A DNA stretch of 15,535 nucleotides from JAZGDL01 sp036477795 (GTDB lineage Bacteria; Planctomycetota; Phycisphaerae; UBA1845): contig JAZGDL010000079.1 of the NCBI GenBank assembly GCA_036477795.1, forward strand, positions 1 through 15,535, written 5' to 3'. The notes beneath the pieces were generated by a model. It searched no databases. It had not been told where the DNA came from and was given only the letters and a program-made list of their open reading frames with translations. The translations under genes were made by a program, and so were the position numbers. Numbering within the stretch: the first letter of the stretch is position 1; every line of letters begins with the position of its first letter. This document shows, in pieces, positions 6,736 through 13,838 of the stretch.

Positions 6736-8475
6736 TTGCCTCGTAAACGTATCATCTCGGTGGTGGGCCTTTCCCTATCCGCCCTGTTTTTCTTCACCGC
6801 TTGCATGGATACCATCCCCGGGCGCGACGACAACGGCATCATCAATACTGATTTGCACGATAGCTCATCAGATCCGCAAACCTCCAACAGTGACGCTGAC
6901 GCCGATGATGTTTCGGCGGTCACCGATCCGGGCGAGCAGGTAGACGAAACATCCGACGACGCTGCCAACGACGTGGAAAACTCGCCGGGCGACGACTCCC
7001 AAGACCCCGCGGATCCGACACAAAGCGATACTGACGACGATGACACGTCTACCAGCCCCGGACCGGCGCTGATTGACTCCGACGGCGACGGCTTCTCCGA
7101 CGAGGAGGAACGCAGCGCGATTCCCAGTTCCGATCCGTCGAATCCTCTCGATACACCGCTCAATCCGCTCGACTCCGACGGTGACGGCTGCTCCGACTTC
7201 GACGAGCTGAACTTTCCCGGATCCTGTGACAACAACCCGAACTCGACTGGTTCGGTGGAGGTGGAAGATCCCGACGATGCCTTCACCTTCTCGCTTTCGA
7301 TCGCCCGCCACGTCGACAAACCCTTCACCGAAACACAGGTGGACGACATTCTCAACACCGCGAGCGTGATTCTGCAGACGGTACAGACGGAATGTGAGGA
7401 TATCGCCACCAACACCACGCTCGCCCGTAGCGGTTCGCTGGCGACGTTTGACATCGCCGCTGCCGTCCTGACCTCGGAATCCCAACTCGACGCGGTGTTC
7501 GCACTACCGCAGGACATCAAGATCGTCGAGGCCATGATCGGCGTTTGCGGCCTGCCCCCTGACGACGACGTGAGCATGCTGCTGGGATGCGCCATCACCA
7601 CCGGTTCGCTGGTCATCATCGGTGACGCCGAGCCCGACGTATGGGCCCACGAATGGGGCCACGTCCTGGGATTACCGCATCGCGACAACTGCCCGCGAAA
7701 CCTCATGCACTCGTTCGAGATCGACACCAACGCGGTCAACGCAGTCGAACGCAGGGCGTTTCTCACGCCAACCCCGTCGGCCCACATCGTCCGGCCCACC
7801 CGCTTTGCGATGTCGCGCGCGACACCCCCGGTTGTCCCCCAGCCGGACAGGCTTGCCCGCCGCGCAGCCGAACCCCTGGCCGATTGGCTGGCCCGGCTCG
7901 CCGGGAAACGATATCTATCCGGCGTGCCCGGCTCCGTGATGGCCGATATGAACCCGGACGCCACCGGCCACCTGACCGCGATGCTGTCGGCACCGGAGTA
8001 TAAAGGCTACCGCCACAATATCGTCCGCATGCTGGGTTTCACCCGCGATCCCGCCCCCTGTGCCACGTTGATGGCCCGCGTCTCGGCGGAGACGGGCGAA
8101 CTAAGCTTCAACCAGTTCGCAGCAATAGCCGAAAGTTTCCTCGCTCTGGGACGCCTCGCGACCCACGACAGCACCAACACCGCCCTGCGATGGCTTCTTG
8201 AGGGCACCGACCCCGCCACCTGGGCCGGCCGCGCCGTCACCTGGCGATACCGCAGTTATTCGGGAGACAGGCTCCGCCATTTGCTGGCCCGCTTGTCGAT
8301 CATGGCGCTGGGTGTATCGAAGGATCTGCGAGCTCTGAAGCACCTCCGCGCACTTGTCGCTGCAGACCTCCCCCCCGATGACGCCCTGACGGAGCAGATG
8401 CGGCAAGCTATCATGCGGCTTGAAGGAAAAGTTCCGTTGGCCCGAAGCGCGATGGATGTGCGACGTTTTCGCTGA
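6736..8475 (+). CDS. Predicted lipoprotein with metzincin-type zinc protease site
   Basis: 579 residues from a TTG start. Residues 1-22 are a basic then hydrophobic signal ending FFFTAC, with Cys23 the likely lipidated residue. Residues 30-110 are a low-complexity Asp/Ser/Thr linker. Two calcium-loop (thrombospondin type 3-like) motifs follow: DSDGDGFSDEEE (about 114-125) and DSDGDGCSDFDE (146-157). The zinc site HEWGHVLGLPH (305-315) fits HExxHxxGxxH, with Glu306 as catalytic base, and NLMHS (322-326) is the Met-turn expected of metzincins. The first 350 residues therefore predict a matrixin/archaelysin-like metalloprotease held at the membrane. Residues 390-579 are mostly helical and look HEAT-like, an unusual attachment. 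Substrate unknown. It converges on fabI 107 bp downstream. Confidence 0.88.
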   Translation: MPRKRIISVVGLSLSALFFFTACMDTIPGRDDNGIINTDLHDSSSDPQTSNSDADADDVSAVTDPGEQVDETSDDAANDVENSPGDDSQDPADPTQSDTDDDDTSTSPGPALIDSDGDGFSDEEERSAIPSSDPSNPLDTPLNPLDSDGDGCSDFDELNFPGSCDNNPNSTGSVEVEDPDDAFTFSLSIARHVDKPFTETQVDDILNTASVILQTVQTECEDIATNTTLARSGSLATFDIAAAVLTSESQLDAVFALPQDIKIVEAMIGVCGLPPDDDVSMLLGCAITTGSLVIIGDAEPDVWAHEWGHVLGLPHRDNCPRNLMHSFEIDTNAVNAVERRAFLTPTPSAHIVRPTRFAMSRATPPVVPQPDRLARRAAEPLADWLARLAGKRYLSGVPGSVMADMNPDATGHLTAMLSAPEYKGYRHNIVRMLGFTRDPAPCATLMARVSAETGELSFNQFAAIAESFLALGRLATHDSTNTALRWLLEGTDPATWAGRAVTWRYRSYSGDRLRHLLARLSIMALGVSKDLRALKHLRALVAADLPPDDALTEQMRQAIMRLEGKVPLARSAMDVRRFR

Positions 8476-8488
8476 TACCGTTGCAGCC

Positions 8489-8511
8489 GTAGGGCAGGTG
8501 ATTCACCTGCC
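8489..8511 (+). repeat. GTAG-headed REP-like hairpin, copy 1
   Basis: GTAG (8489-8492), then GGCAGGTG (8493-8500), loop ATT, CACCTGCC (8504-8511). It lies 14 bp after the stop of the metzincin gene. It matches the minus-strand element at 8586-8564 at 20 of 23 positions, including one compensatory pair. A GTAG tetranucleotide at the foot of a hairpin is the hallmark of REP sequences in other bacteria. Confidence 0.8.
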
Positions 8512-8563
8512 TTCACCATCCCCTTGACGCCGGGATGACATTCACTTCAACCCGGATGGTAAT

Positions 8564-8586
8564 GGCAGGTCAATGACCTGTCCTAC
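8564..8586 (-). repeat. GTAG-headed REP-like hairpin, copy 2 (inverted)
   Basis: On the minus strand: GTAG (8586-8583), then GACAGGTC, loop ATT, GACCTGCC ending at 8564. The TAG inside GTAG is the fabI stop codon (8585-8583). With copy 1 it forms an inverted doublet between convergent genes, similar in layout to a REPIN/BIME. Confidence 0.8.
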
Positions 8587-9362
8587 AGCCCTATGATGTT
8601 GTAACCGGAATCCACGAAGATGTTTTCGCCGGTGACCCCGCTGGACATATCGCTGACCAGATACACCGCGCTCTTGCCCACTTCGTCCGCGTCGATGTTG
8701 CGTTTGAGCGGTGACTTCTTGGCCACCCACTCGAACATATCCTCAACTCCGCCCACGGCCATGGCCGACAGCGTCCGCAGAGGTCCGGCGCTGATGGTGT
8801 TCACACGGATGCCCTTTTCACCTAACTCCGCGGCAAGGTAGCGCGTGCATGCTTCCAAAGCCGCCTTGGCCACGCCCATCACGTTGTAGCCGGGTATGAC
8901 CTTTTCGCCGCCGAAGTAGCTCATGGCCACGATCGATCCGCCGTTGGGCATGATGTCAGCGGCGCGGCGGGCTATCGCCACCAGGGTGTAGGCGCTGATG
9001 TCCAGGGCCTGGAGGAACACCTCACGCGGGGTTTCCTTGAAGTTGCCGATCTTTAAGTATTCACGATCGGCGTATGCGATCGAATGAATGACGAAGTCGA
9101 TGGCGTCGAACCGCTCCCGAGCGGCCGCAAAGACCTGATCGAGGTCTTCATCACGGCACACGTCGCAGGCCATCATCCACGGATCGGCCACTCCACCGGC
9201 TTGGAGGGTGTTGCGCACGCGTCGCTGCATCTTGTCACCGGGCAGATGGGCGAAGCCACAGACGGCCCCCTGATCGATCAGGTTTCTGGCAATATACCAG
9301 GCGATGCTTCTATCATTGGCAATGCCAAACACCAAGCCCTTGCGCCCCTCGAGCAGCCCCAT
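8583..9362 (-). CDS. fabI: Enoyl-[acyl-carrier-protein] reductase, FabI type
   Basis: Catalyses the last, NAD(P)H-dependent reduction of trans-2-enoyl-ACP in each round of type II fatty-acid elongation, in the cytosol. It is 259 residues, normal for FabI (about 260). The atypical SDR cofactor loop GIANDRSIAW is at 13-22, and DVCRDEDL near 67-74 is the adenine-contact region. The active-site block MSYFGGEKVIPGYNVMGVAK gives Tyr149, Tyr159 and Lys166, matching E. coli Tyr146/Tyr156/Lys163. The C-terminal GENIFVDSGYNIIG is typical. GGAAAGGA (9376-9369) lies 6 nt before the ATG. No other fatty-acid genes are adjacent. Its stop codon lies inside a REP-like repeat. FabI is the target family of triclosan and isoniazid-like inhibitors. 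Identity is secure. Confidence 0.97.
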   Translation of the reverse strand: MGLLEGRKGLVFGIANDRSIAWYIARNLIDQGAVCGFAHLPGDKMQRRVRNTLQAGGVADPWMMACDVCRDEDLDQVFAAARERFDAIDFVIHSIAYADREYLKIGNFKETPREVFLQALDISAYTLVAIARRAADIMPNGGSIVAMSYFGGEKVIPGYNVMGVAKAALEACTRYLAAELGEKGIRVNTISAGPLRTLSAMAVGGVEDMFEWVAKKSPLKRNIDADEVGKSAVYLVSDMSSGVTGENIFVDSGYNIIGL

Positions 9363-9557
9363 GATCGATCCTTTCCGAAATCGCCTGAACTACGCCTTGC
9401 GCGTGGTCTATTGATACGTGGATCGGCGGCCTTTGACAACCTTTGCAATAAGCCTGCCGAAAAACCGGTGGTGTTCTGGGCGTGCGGGGTCTGTGACACC
9501 TCCGGCGGCTTCAGCCCCGTGCCCTGATGCAGCCTGAAAGGCTGAACGAAAGCCAAT

Positions 9558-9589
9558 CCGGTGGCGGCGCTACGCTTGCCACCGGCTAC
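9558..9589 (-). repeat. GTAG-headed stem-loop, second family
   Basis: On the minus strand GTAG (9589-9586) is followed by CCGGTGGC (9585-9578), a 12-nt loop, and GCCACCGG (9565-9558): an 8-bp perfect stem with the same head as the 8489/8564 elements but a different stem. Confidence 0.7.
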
Positions 9590-9595
9590 TCCAGG

Positions 9596-9612
9596 GCAGG
9601 CCTTCAGCCTGC
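9596..9612. repeat. Short hairpin in the fabI-comF gap
   Basis: GCAGGC (9596-9601), loop CTTCA, GCCTGC (9607-9612). A related CAGCCT/AGGCTG hairpin sits 52 bp upstream at 9530-9544. No T-run follows. Confidence 0.5.
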
Positions 9613-9708
9613 AACCACAGCCGCCGATTCTGTCAGGGACCCGGGCGTGCGGCCGGCGCTGTTGCACGATGGTTCGTAGGTTTTTATGGTGCCTACTGCA
9701 CGGGCGGT

Positions 9709-10464
9709 ATGCGCATGAAGACCAGCGGTGAGAGCTCTCGTCCAGGCGTCGGCGGACTTCTGCTGGACGTACTGTTTCCACGCAACTGCGTGTGTTGTCG
9801 GGGGGCCTGCGACGCCCACCATCTTCATCTTTGCGACATCTGCCGGCAGAAACAGGACTATCTGATGGCCGAGCCGGCCTGTCCCCGCTGCGCCCGTCGC
9901 GTGGGGCCTTTCGGCGTCCGAGACGGCCGATGCCTGGCCTGCCGTCGCCGGAGGTCGACCGTTGAGGGGACGGTCCGGGTCGGGCCATATCGTGAGGAGC
10001 TCAGTGCCCTGGTTCGCGCGTTCAAGTACGGCGGGCGGGACGAGTTGGATCGTTATCTCGCCGGCTTGCTGGCTGACGCGATCACGTTGGCGCCATGGTG
10101 TGAGAAAGTCGACGCCCTGGTGTACGTGCCGACGCACTGGACTCACTCCCTGGGACGAAGGTATTACGCGCCAGGCATCCTGACACGCATCACCTCGCGC
10201 CTCGCCGGCATCCCGACGGCCATCGTGCTTCGGCGGGTGGAAGGCGGACCGCACCAGATGGAGGTGCCGCCCTCCGAGCGACGTAAGAACATACGCGGCA
10301 AATTCGCCATGATCCGCGGCGCCTCCGTGGCGGGCGCTCGGATATGCCTTATCGACGACGTATCCACCACCGGCGCCACGCTGAACGAATGCGGCCGTAT
10401 GCTCAAAGAGGCCCAAGCGGACGCGGTCTACGCCGCCGTCATCTGCAAGGTGGACACCACGTAA
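9709..10464 (+). CDS. comF: ComF family phosphoribosyltransferase-like protein
   Basis: 251 residues, the usual ComF size. The N-terminal zinc-ribbon region has paired cysteines: CVCC (27-30), CDIC (42-45), CPRC (58-61) and CLAC (75-78). Residues near 103-108 read RAFKYGG, the conserved ComF motif after the ribbon. The PRPP-binding signature ICLIDDVSTTGAT (212-224), with Asp216-Asp217, marks the phosphoribosyltransferase fold. Members are linked to DNA uptake during natural transformation (Bacillus ComFC, Haemophilus Com101/GntX) and are nearly universal, often without known competence, so the exact role here is open. No strong SD is seen; GGGCGG lies just before the ATG, and a second ATG two codons on (9715) is possible. 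It stands alone on the plus strand. Confidence 0.92.
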   Translation: MRMKTSGESSRPGVGGLLLDVLFPRNCVCCRGACDAHHLHLCDICRQKQDYLMAEPACPRCARRVGPFGVRDGRCLACRRRRSTVEGTVRVGPYREELSALVRAFKYGGRDELDRYLAGLLADAITLAPWCEKVDALVYVPTHWTHSLGRRYYAPGILTRITSRLAGIPTAIVLRRVEGGPHQMEVPPSERRKNIRGKFAMIRGASVAGARICLIDDVSTTGATLNECGRMLKEAQADAVYAAVICKVDTT

Positions 10465-10790
10465 GTCGACTTGGCATTTACGCATGGGACGCGGGCGGCT
10501 CATTCGGCGCGATGAGGCGGCAGTTCGCCGAACACTTGCGTAAGCGGTGTTTTCGTACCAGTCGCGGCCCCAATTAGCCGCCCCGTGCAGCATCATGGCA
10601 CCGGCCGCCACCGGCACAACCGGTTGCGAGGGCTGCGGGTGCCCCTCGTTCATGGAATCATCCTCTCCGAGGGTGGGTGATAGATTTACGATGTAGGCAC
10701 CATCCGGGCAGAGGACTCCGTCCCCCGCCCGTGGAAGGGACGCGGCACACAGGCGAATTGTTCACTTCCGTCCCTTCGTGCCTCTCGTAT
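10465..10790. other. Intergenic region between convergent comF and nuclease genes
   Basis: 326 bp downstream of both neighbours. A minus-strand ATG at 10653 is preceded by GAGAGGA with a 7-nt gap, but the frame then runs antisense through comF, so I do not call it. A copy of a dispersed repeat occupies 10769-10789, directly beside the nuclease stop codon. No terminator with a T-run is seen. Confidence 0.5.
10769..10789 (-). repeat. 21-bp dispersed repeat, inverted match to 12232-12252
   Basis: The 21 bases from 10769 to 10789 are the exact reverse complement of 12232-12252 (read there as TACGAGAGGCACGAAGG...). The copies lie on either side of the nuclease gene. This one starts 1 bp past the nuclease stop codon. 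Confidence 0.8.
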
Positions 10791-11822
10791 TCACGGTACG
10801 GGTTTGGGTTTGGGCTTGTTTCTTAACAGTTGTTGGACGCGGAAGTCGTCGATGTGGGCGCCGTCATGGGCGGCGGTCCAGATGGTGACCAGCATGGATC
10901 CGGCTTCCAAAAGGCGGTCCTCGATGAACTTCTTTCCGGGCTCCTTGTCGAGGTCCCCCGATTTTTCCAGGGCGTACAGCGGTTCCACTTGAGCAAACGT
11001 TGCTTGCAGGTAGTTGATGATTTCCCGCCAGTAATTCTGGACGTTGAAGTCCTTGGGGGGGAGGGCTCGGGCGGCGAGGGAGTCGGGCGTGATGCCGTGG
11101 TGCCGGAGCACGCCGCCGTCGATGCGTGAATGGAAGCCTTTGTCGGTGGTGTACCCTTTAGGGTTGTCGCCGGCCCAGCCGTTGTAGTGCTCGGTGGTGT
11201 GCAGGGGCTGGGCGCCGTCGGCGACGAAGTGGCTGATGATTCCCATATGGTAGACGATGTTCTGGCGAGCGTTTTGGAACATCTCATCGCTGACGTAGTC
11301 GCGGTGTTTCTTGTAGGTCTTGAGCGTGGTCCAGCTTGCCGCCAGTTTCCACTGTAGTTCGGCGACGTGGTAGGGGAGCAGGCCGGGAACGAGCCGGGTG
11401 TACTTGCGATCTTTCTTGCGGTCGTAGGGATCGAACTTCTCAGGGGTCTGAGCGCGCTGGGTGGCCAGGATATCGAGAAACTCACGGCGGAGTTGGGGGA
11501 GTTTCTCAAAGCTCAGTCCGTAGGGGAAGAGAAGCTCCTCGTCCATGTAGTGGTTGGGGCTGTTGATGTGGTCGAGGTGGACGTTGTGTTGGCCTCTCCA
11601 GCGGTCGGGTTCGGCGGAGAGGTATTCAAGTCGGGCGCGGACCGCGGGCGTCTTGAGCCAGTCGGGCATCTTATCGGGCAGTTTTTTGAAGGCCAGTCGG
11701 GTAACGATAACGTGCCCGTTTTCGTCCCAGGCCCGGGCGGGCGTGACCAGAACGCCCACGAAGATGAACAGCAGCATCCATGGCCGCGAAAGTGAACGGC
11801 TTTGTCGAGTGATCGTCGGCAC
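10791..11822 (-). CDS. Secreted S1/P1 nuclease-like zinc hydrolase
   Basis: 343 residues. A signal peptide (hydrophobic about 15-27) ends PARA, leaving Trp32 as the probable mature N-terminus (WDENGH). In S1/P1 nucleases and zinc phospholipase C the amino-terminal Trp itself binds the trinuclear zinc cluster, so this cleavage point is strong evidence. Further ligand-type residues are His37 (WxxxGH), EPDRW near 71-75, and HFVADGAQPLH (198-208), matching the family HFxxDxxQPLH. The family cleaves single-stranded nucleic acids or phospholipids outside the cytoplasm; which applies here is not decidable. The C-terminus is a Lys-Pro tail. The start is GTG with GGAG 7 nt upstream (11833-11830). It is flanked by inverted copies of a 21-bp repeat. 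Confidence 0.85.
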   Translation of the reverse strand: MPTITRQSRSLSRPWMLLFIFVGVLVTPARAWDENGHVIVTRLAFKKLPDKMPDWLKTPAVRARLEYLSAEPDRWRGQHNVHLDHINSPNHYMDEELLFPYGLSFEKLPQLRREFLDILATQRAQTPEKFDPYDRKKDRKYTRLVPGLLPYHVAELQWKLAASWTTLKTYKKHRDYVSDEMFQNARQNIVYHMGIISHFVADGAQPLHTTEHYNGWAGDNPKGYTTDKGFHSRIDGGVLRHHGITPDSLAARALPPKDFNVQNYWREIINYLQATFAQVEPLYALEKSGDLDKEPGKKFIEDRLLEAGSMLVTIWTAAHDGAHIDDFRVQQLLRNKPKPKPVP

Positions 11823-11829
11823 CGATGTT

Positions 11830-11833
11830 CTCC
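11830..11833 (-). promoter_or_regulatory. Shine-Dalgarno that fixes a GTG start
   Basis: On the minus strand GGAG (11833-11830) sits 7 nt before GTG at 11822-11820, supporting the non-ATG start of the nuclease-like gene. The resulting signal peptide is complete. Confidence 0.65.
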
Positions 11834-12197
11834 ATCATAATGTTCCGGTTCGTTCGCCAGTGTACGGGCAGGCAAGTAAGCCCGTTGCACCCTTGCTGGG
11901 ATGGACTCCCAAACACCTGAGCAAAGCATACGGCACAGCGTCGCTCAATTCAAGCTCTCTTTACGGAACCTCCAGGGCTGCCGTGCACGCGAGGATAAAC
12001 GGAGCGACGACGTTCTCGGGCCTAGGCCTGCGGGATTTCCGGCTTAGAAAAATCGTGTTTCAAGCCACCCACAAACAAAAACGTATCGTACTCTGAATCA
12101 CGGGCGATCCGAGATGGACCGCCCCACGGGGCACGCCATATCTTCCGGGCAGGGCACGAGCGTTTCGTGCCGGGCCGATACGCTTCCCTATTTGAAT

Positions 12198-12354
12198 AGG
12201 AGGTCGTCTTGTGTTGCAGAACACGAAACCGTACGAGAGGCACGAAGGGACGAAGGGACGAGGGGACAGAAGCAAACAATCCGCAATCCGCAATCCCCGG
12301 AGGAAGGCACGAAGGGGAACCCCCAATCGTCAATTGTCAATTGTCAATCGATGA
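12198..12354 (+). other. Near-perfect SD with 47-codon ORF made mostly of repeats
   Basis: AGGAGGT (12198-12204), one of the best ribosome-binding sites in the window, lies 6 nt before GTG at 12211. The frame reads VLQNTKPYERHEG... and stops at 12352-12354 after 47 codons. All but about the first eight codons fall in the repeat array, and the product is basic with no family resemblance. It may be a leader peptide, or the remnant of a gene start overrun by repeats. Confidence 0.3.
12232..12351 (+). repeat. Mixed octamer/heptamer repeat array, left copy
   Basis: Octamers GGCACGAA, GGGACGAA, GGGACGAG, GGGACAGA (12239-12270). Then heptamers CAATCCG, CAATCCG, CAATCCC (12277-12297), another GGCACGAA (12306-12313), and CAATCGT, CAATTGT, CAATTGT, CAATCGA (12324-12351). 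The same unit types recur, inverted, at 13643-13744 on the far side of the TadE-like gene. Confidence 0.8.
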
Positions 12355-12430
12355 CACCCCCAAGGTGGTCTTTCAGTTGGAGAACAACTAGTGGCTGAGC
12401 GCCGATGGAATCGTGTTGTGCCGCAATGTG

Positions 12431-12435
12431 AGGAG
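12431..12435 (+). promoter_or_regulatory. Shine-Dalgarno choosing the ATG at 12442
   Basis: AGGAG followed by 6 nt and ATG at 12442. The longer in-frame start, GTG at 12391, has no comparable site, so translation probably begins at 12442. Confidence 0.65.
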
Positions 12436-12441
12436 AACCAA

Positions 12442-13626
12442 ATGTACACGCTTGCCGTTCACAAACATACAACCAGGCGCCGTGCCGCCGTGGGTGTCTT
12501 CGTTGCCGTGACCATGACTGTGCTGTTGGGAATGGCTGCACTGGCCATCGATCTGTCCATGTTGTATAATATTCGCGCCGATCTGCAGCGCAGTGCGGAC
12601 GCCGCCGCGCTGGCTGCCACGTGGGAACTGCTCGACGACGACGTGCTGACCGGATCGCCCTTCAAGGCCGAGGAAATCGCGGCGGCACGTCAAGCCGCGG
12701 TGGACTACGTTGATTACAATCCGTCGCTGGGAGAGTCGCTGTCCATCGACCCGAACTACGCGAACATCACTGACGGCGACGTGGTGATCGGCTTCCTGCC
12801 AAGCCCGGCCGCACCGGTTCAGAGCATGTCGTATGATGATCCGGACCAGTTCAATACCGTGTTGGTACGAGTCCGCCGCGACTCTGAACACAACGGCTCG
12901 ATTAAACTCTTCTTCGCAGGGATTCTCGGAAAAAGTGAGTCCAATCTTGCCGCGGCCGCAGTCGCGTCCCTGCAAGACGGGGTGGTTGGATTCAGAGCTC
13001 CGCCGGGCGGCCCCAATTCTAAGCTGATACCGCTGGCCTTGCACGTTGATGCGTGGGAGGCACTGCTGGACGGAACACAGACCGTCGGCGACAACTATGG
13101 CTATGATAATGATACCAAAACGGTCGTGCCGTTCGGCGATGGACTCGCCGAGTTGAACATCTATCCCGGCGGTGGAGCAGGGCAATTGTCGCCGGGAAAC
13201 TTCGGCACCGTGGATATTGGCTCAGACAGCAACAGTACCGCGGACGTGGCGCGACAAATCCGCGAAGGTGTTAACGCGAGCGACTTCGCCTATCTAGGTG
13301 GAGAGCTGAAGCTTGGCGTGGACGGAACGGTGGATCTCAACGGCGACACCGGCATTAGTGCCGGCTTCAAGGATGACTTGGAGTCGATCATAGGGCAGGC
13401 GCGGGTCGTCCTGCTTTTCGACAATGTCGAGGGCCCCGGCAACAATGCCGTGTTTACCATCGTCGGATTCGCCGGAATCCGTATCGTCAACGTCAATCTT
13501 ACCGGTCCTCCCGCCTCGAGGGAGGTGCGCATTCAGCCGGCCCATGTTATCGATCCAACGGCGCTGACCGGATCCGAGGACGAGAACAGCTACTTCGTCT
13601 ACCAACCGGTTCAGCTCATTTACTAG
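12442..13626 (+). CDS. TadE/TadG-like single-pass membrane protein
   Basis: 394 residues from ATG 12442, chosen for the AGGAG 6 nt upstream; an in-frame GTG at 12391 would add 17. The N-terminus is basic (HKHTTRRR), then a transmembrane helix at about 15-38 (AAVGVFVAVTMTVLLGMAAL). It continues directly into AIDLSMLYNIRADLQRSADAAALAA (35-59), the signature of the Flp pilus assembly TadE/TadG family. The rest should be extracytoplasmic. It contains no recognisable von Willebrand domain (present in some TadG proteins) and ends in beta-rich sequence without motifs. TadE/G proteins are minor pseudopilins that help tight-adherence pili form, but no tad operon lies here, so this is an orphan paralogue. 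Inverted repeat arrays flank it. Family fairly sure, role unclear. Confidence 0.82.
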   Translation: MYTLAVHKHTTRRRAAVGVFVAVTMTVLLGMAALAIDLSMLYNIRADLQRSADAAALAATWELLDDDVLTGSPFKAEEIAAARQAAVDYVDYNPSLGESLSIDPNYANITDGDVVIGFLPSPAAPVQSMSYDDPDQFNTVLVRVRRDSEHNGSIKLFFAGILGKSESNLAAAAVASLQDGVVGFRAPPGGPNSKLIPLALHVDAWEALLDGTQTVGDNYGYDNDTKTVVPFGDGLAELNIYPGGGAGQLSPGNFGTVDIGSDSNSTADVARQIREGVNASDFAYLGGELKLGVDGTVDLNGDTGISAGFKDDLESIIGQARVVLLFDNVEGPGNNAVFTIVGFAGIRIVNVNLTGPPASREVRIQPAHVIDPTALTGSEDENSYFVYQPVQLIY

Positions 13627-13642
13627 TTTACCGCCAACTTCC

Positions 13643-13744
13643 GAATTGCGGATTGCGGATTGCGGATTGGAGACTGACGATTGACGATTGGGGATTGACG
13701 ATTGGGGATTCCCCTTCGTGCCTCCGTGCCTTCGTGCCTCCCTC
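13643..13744 (-). repeat. Mixed heptamer/octamer repeat array, right copy (inverted)
   Basis: Ten 7-bp units in register from 13643 to 13712 (GAATTGC, GGATTGC x2, GGATTGG, AGACTGA, CGATTGA, CGATTGG, GGATTGA, CGATTGG, GGATTCC). Four 8-bp units follow to 13744 (CCTTCGTG, CCTCCGTG, CCTTCGTG, CCTCCCTC). Read in reverse it resembles the array at 12232-12351. It starts 17 bp after the TadE-like stop codon. Confidence 0.85.
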
Positions 13745-13838
13745 CCTTACACCCACCGGGAACGTTCGCTTCGTATTTCAGCGTAGCTTTGCTAGTATCC
13801 TGAATTGGCCCACGTAGGGCCAAGGAACGGCGAGCCGC

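Larger units (their letters stand above)
9363..9708. other. Repeat-bearing divergent intergenic region (fabI / comF)
   Basis: 346 bp between divergent genes. The middle (9530-9612) is a cluster of hairpins: CAGCCT/AGGCTG at 9530-9544, the GTAG-type element at 9558-9589, and GCAGGC/GCCTGC at 9596-9612. No gene is supported; frames running across it are antisense extensions of comF or fabI. Confidence 0.6.
11823..12441. other. Divergent intergenic region (nuclease / TadE-like gene)
   Basis: About 620 bp. The left 330 bp, to roughly 12150, holds nothing I can name. Then come a 7-bp hairpin GGCACGA/TCGTGCC (12153-12171), a strong SD with a small ORF (12198-12354), and a mixed octamer/heptamer array (12239-12351). 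Both divergent genes should have promoters here; none is obvious. Confidence 0.55.

Noticed and set aside
6693..7964. Minus-strand ORF (423 codons) opposite the metzincin lipoprotein
   Set aside because: Antisense to a gene with signal peptide and zinc site. The Ser-rich product mirrors the Asp-rich linker of the real frame.
9604..10653. Minus-strand ORF (349 codons) opposite comF
   Set aside because: Most of it is antisense to comF, which has cysteine pairs and a PRPP motif. No family features; only its SD-preceded start is noted as a finding.
11823..12210. tRNA or structured RNA gene in the long unexplained stretch
   Set aside because: No cloverleaf, GGTTC-type arm or other conserved RNA motif seen; only short hairpins.
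12391..12441. GTG at 12391 as start of the TadE-like protein
   Set aside because: No SD precedes it, the 17 extra residues add no feature, and AGGAG sits ideally before ATG 12442.
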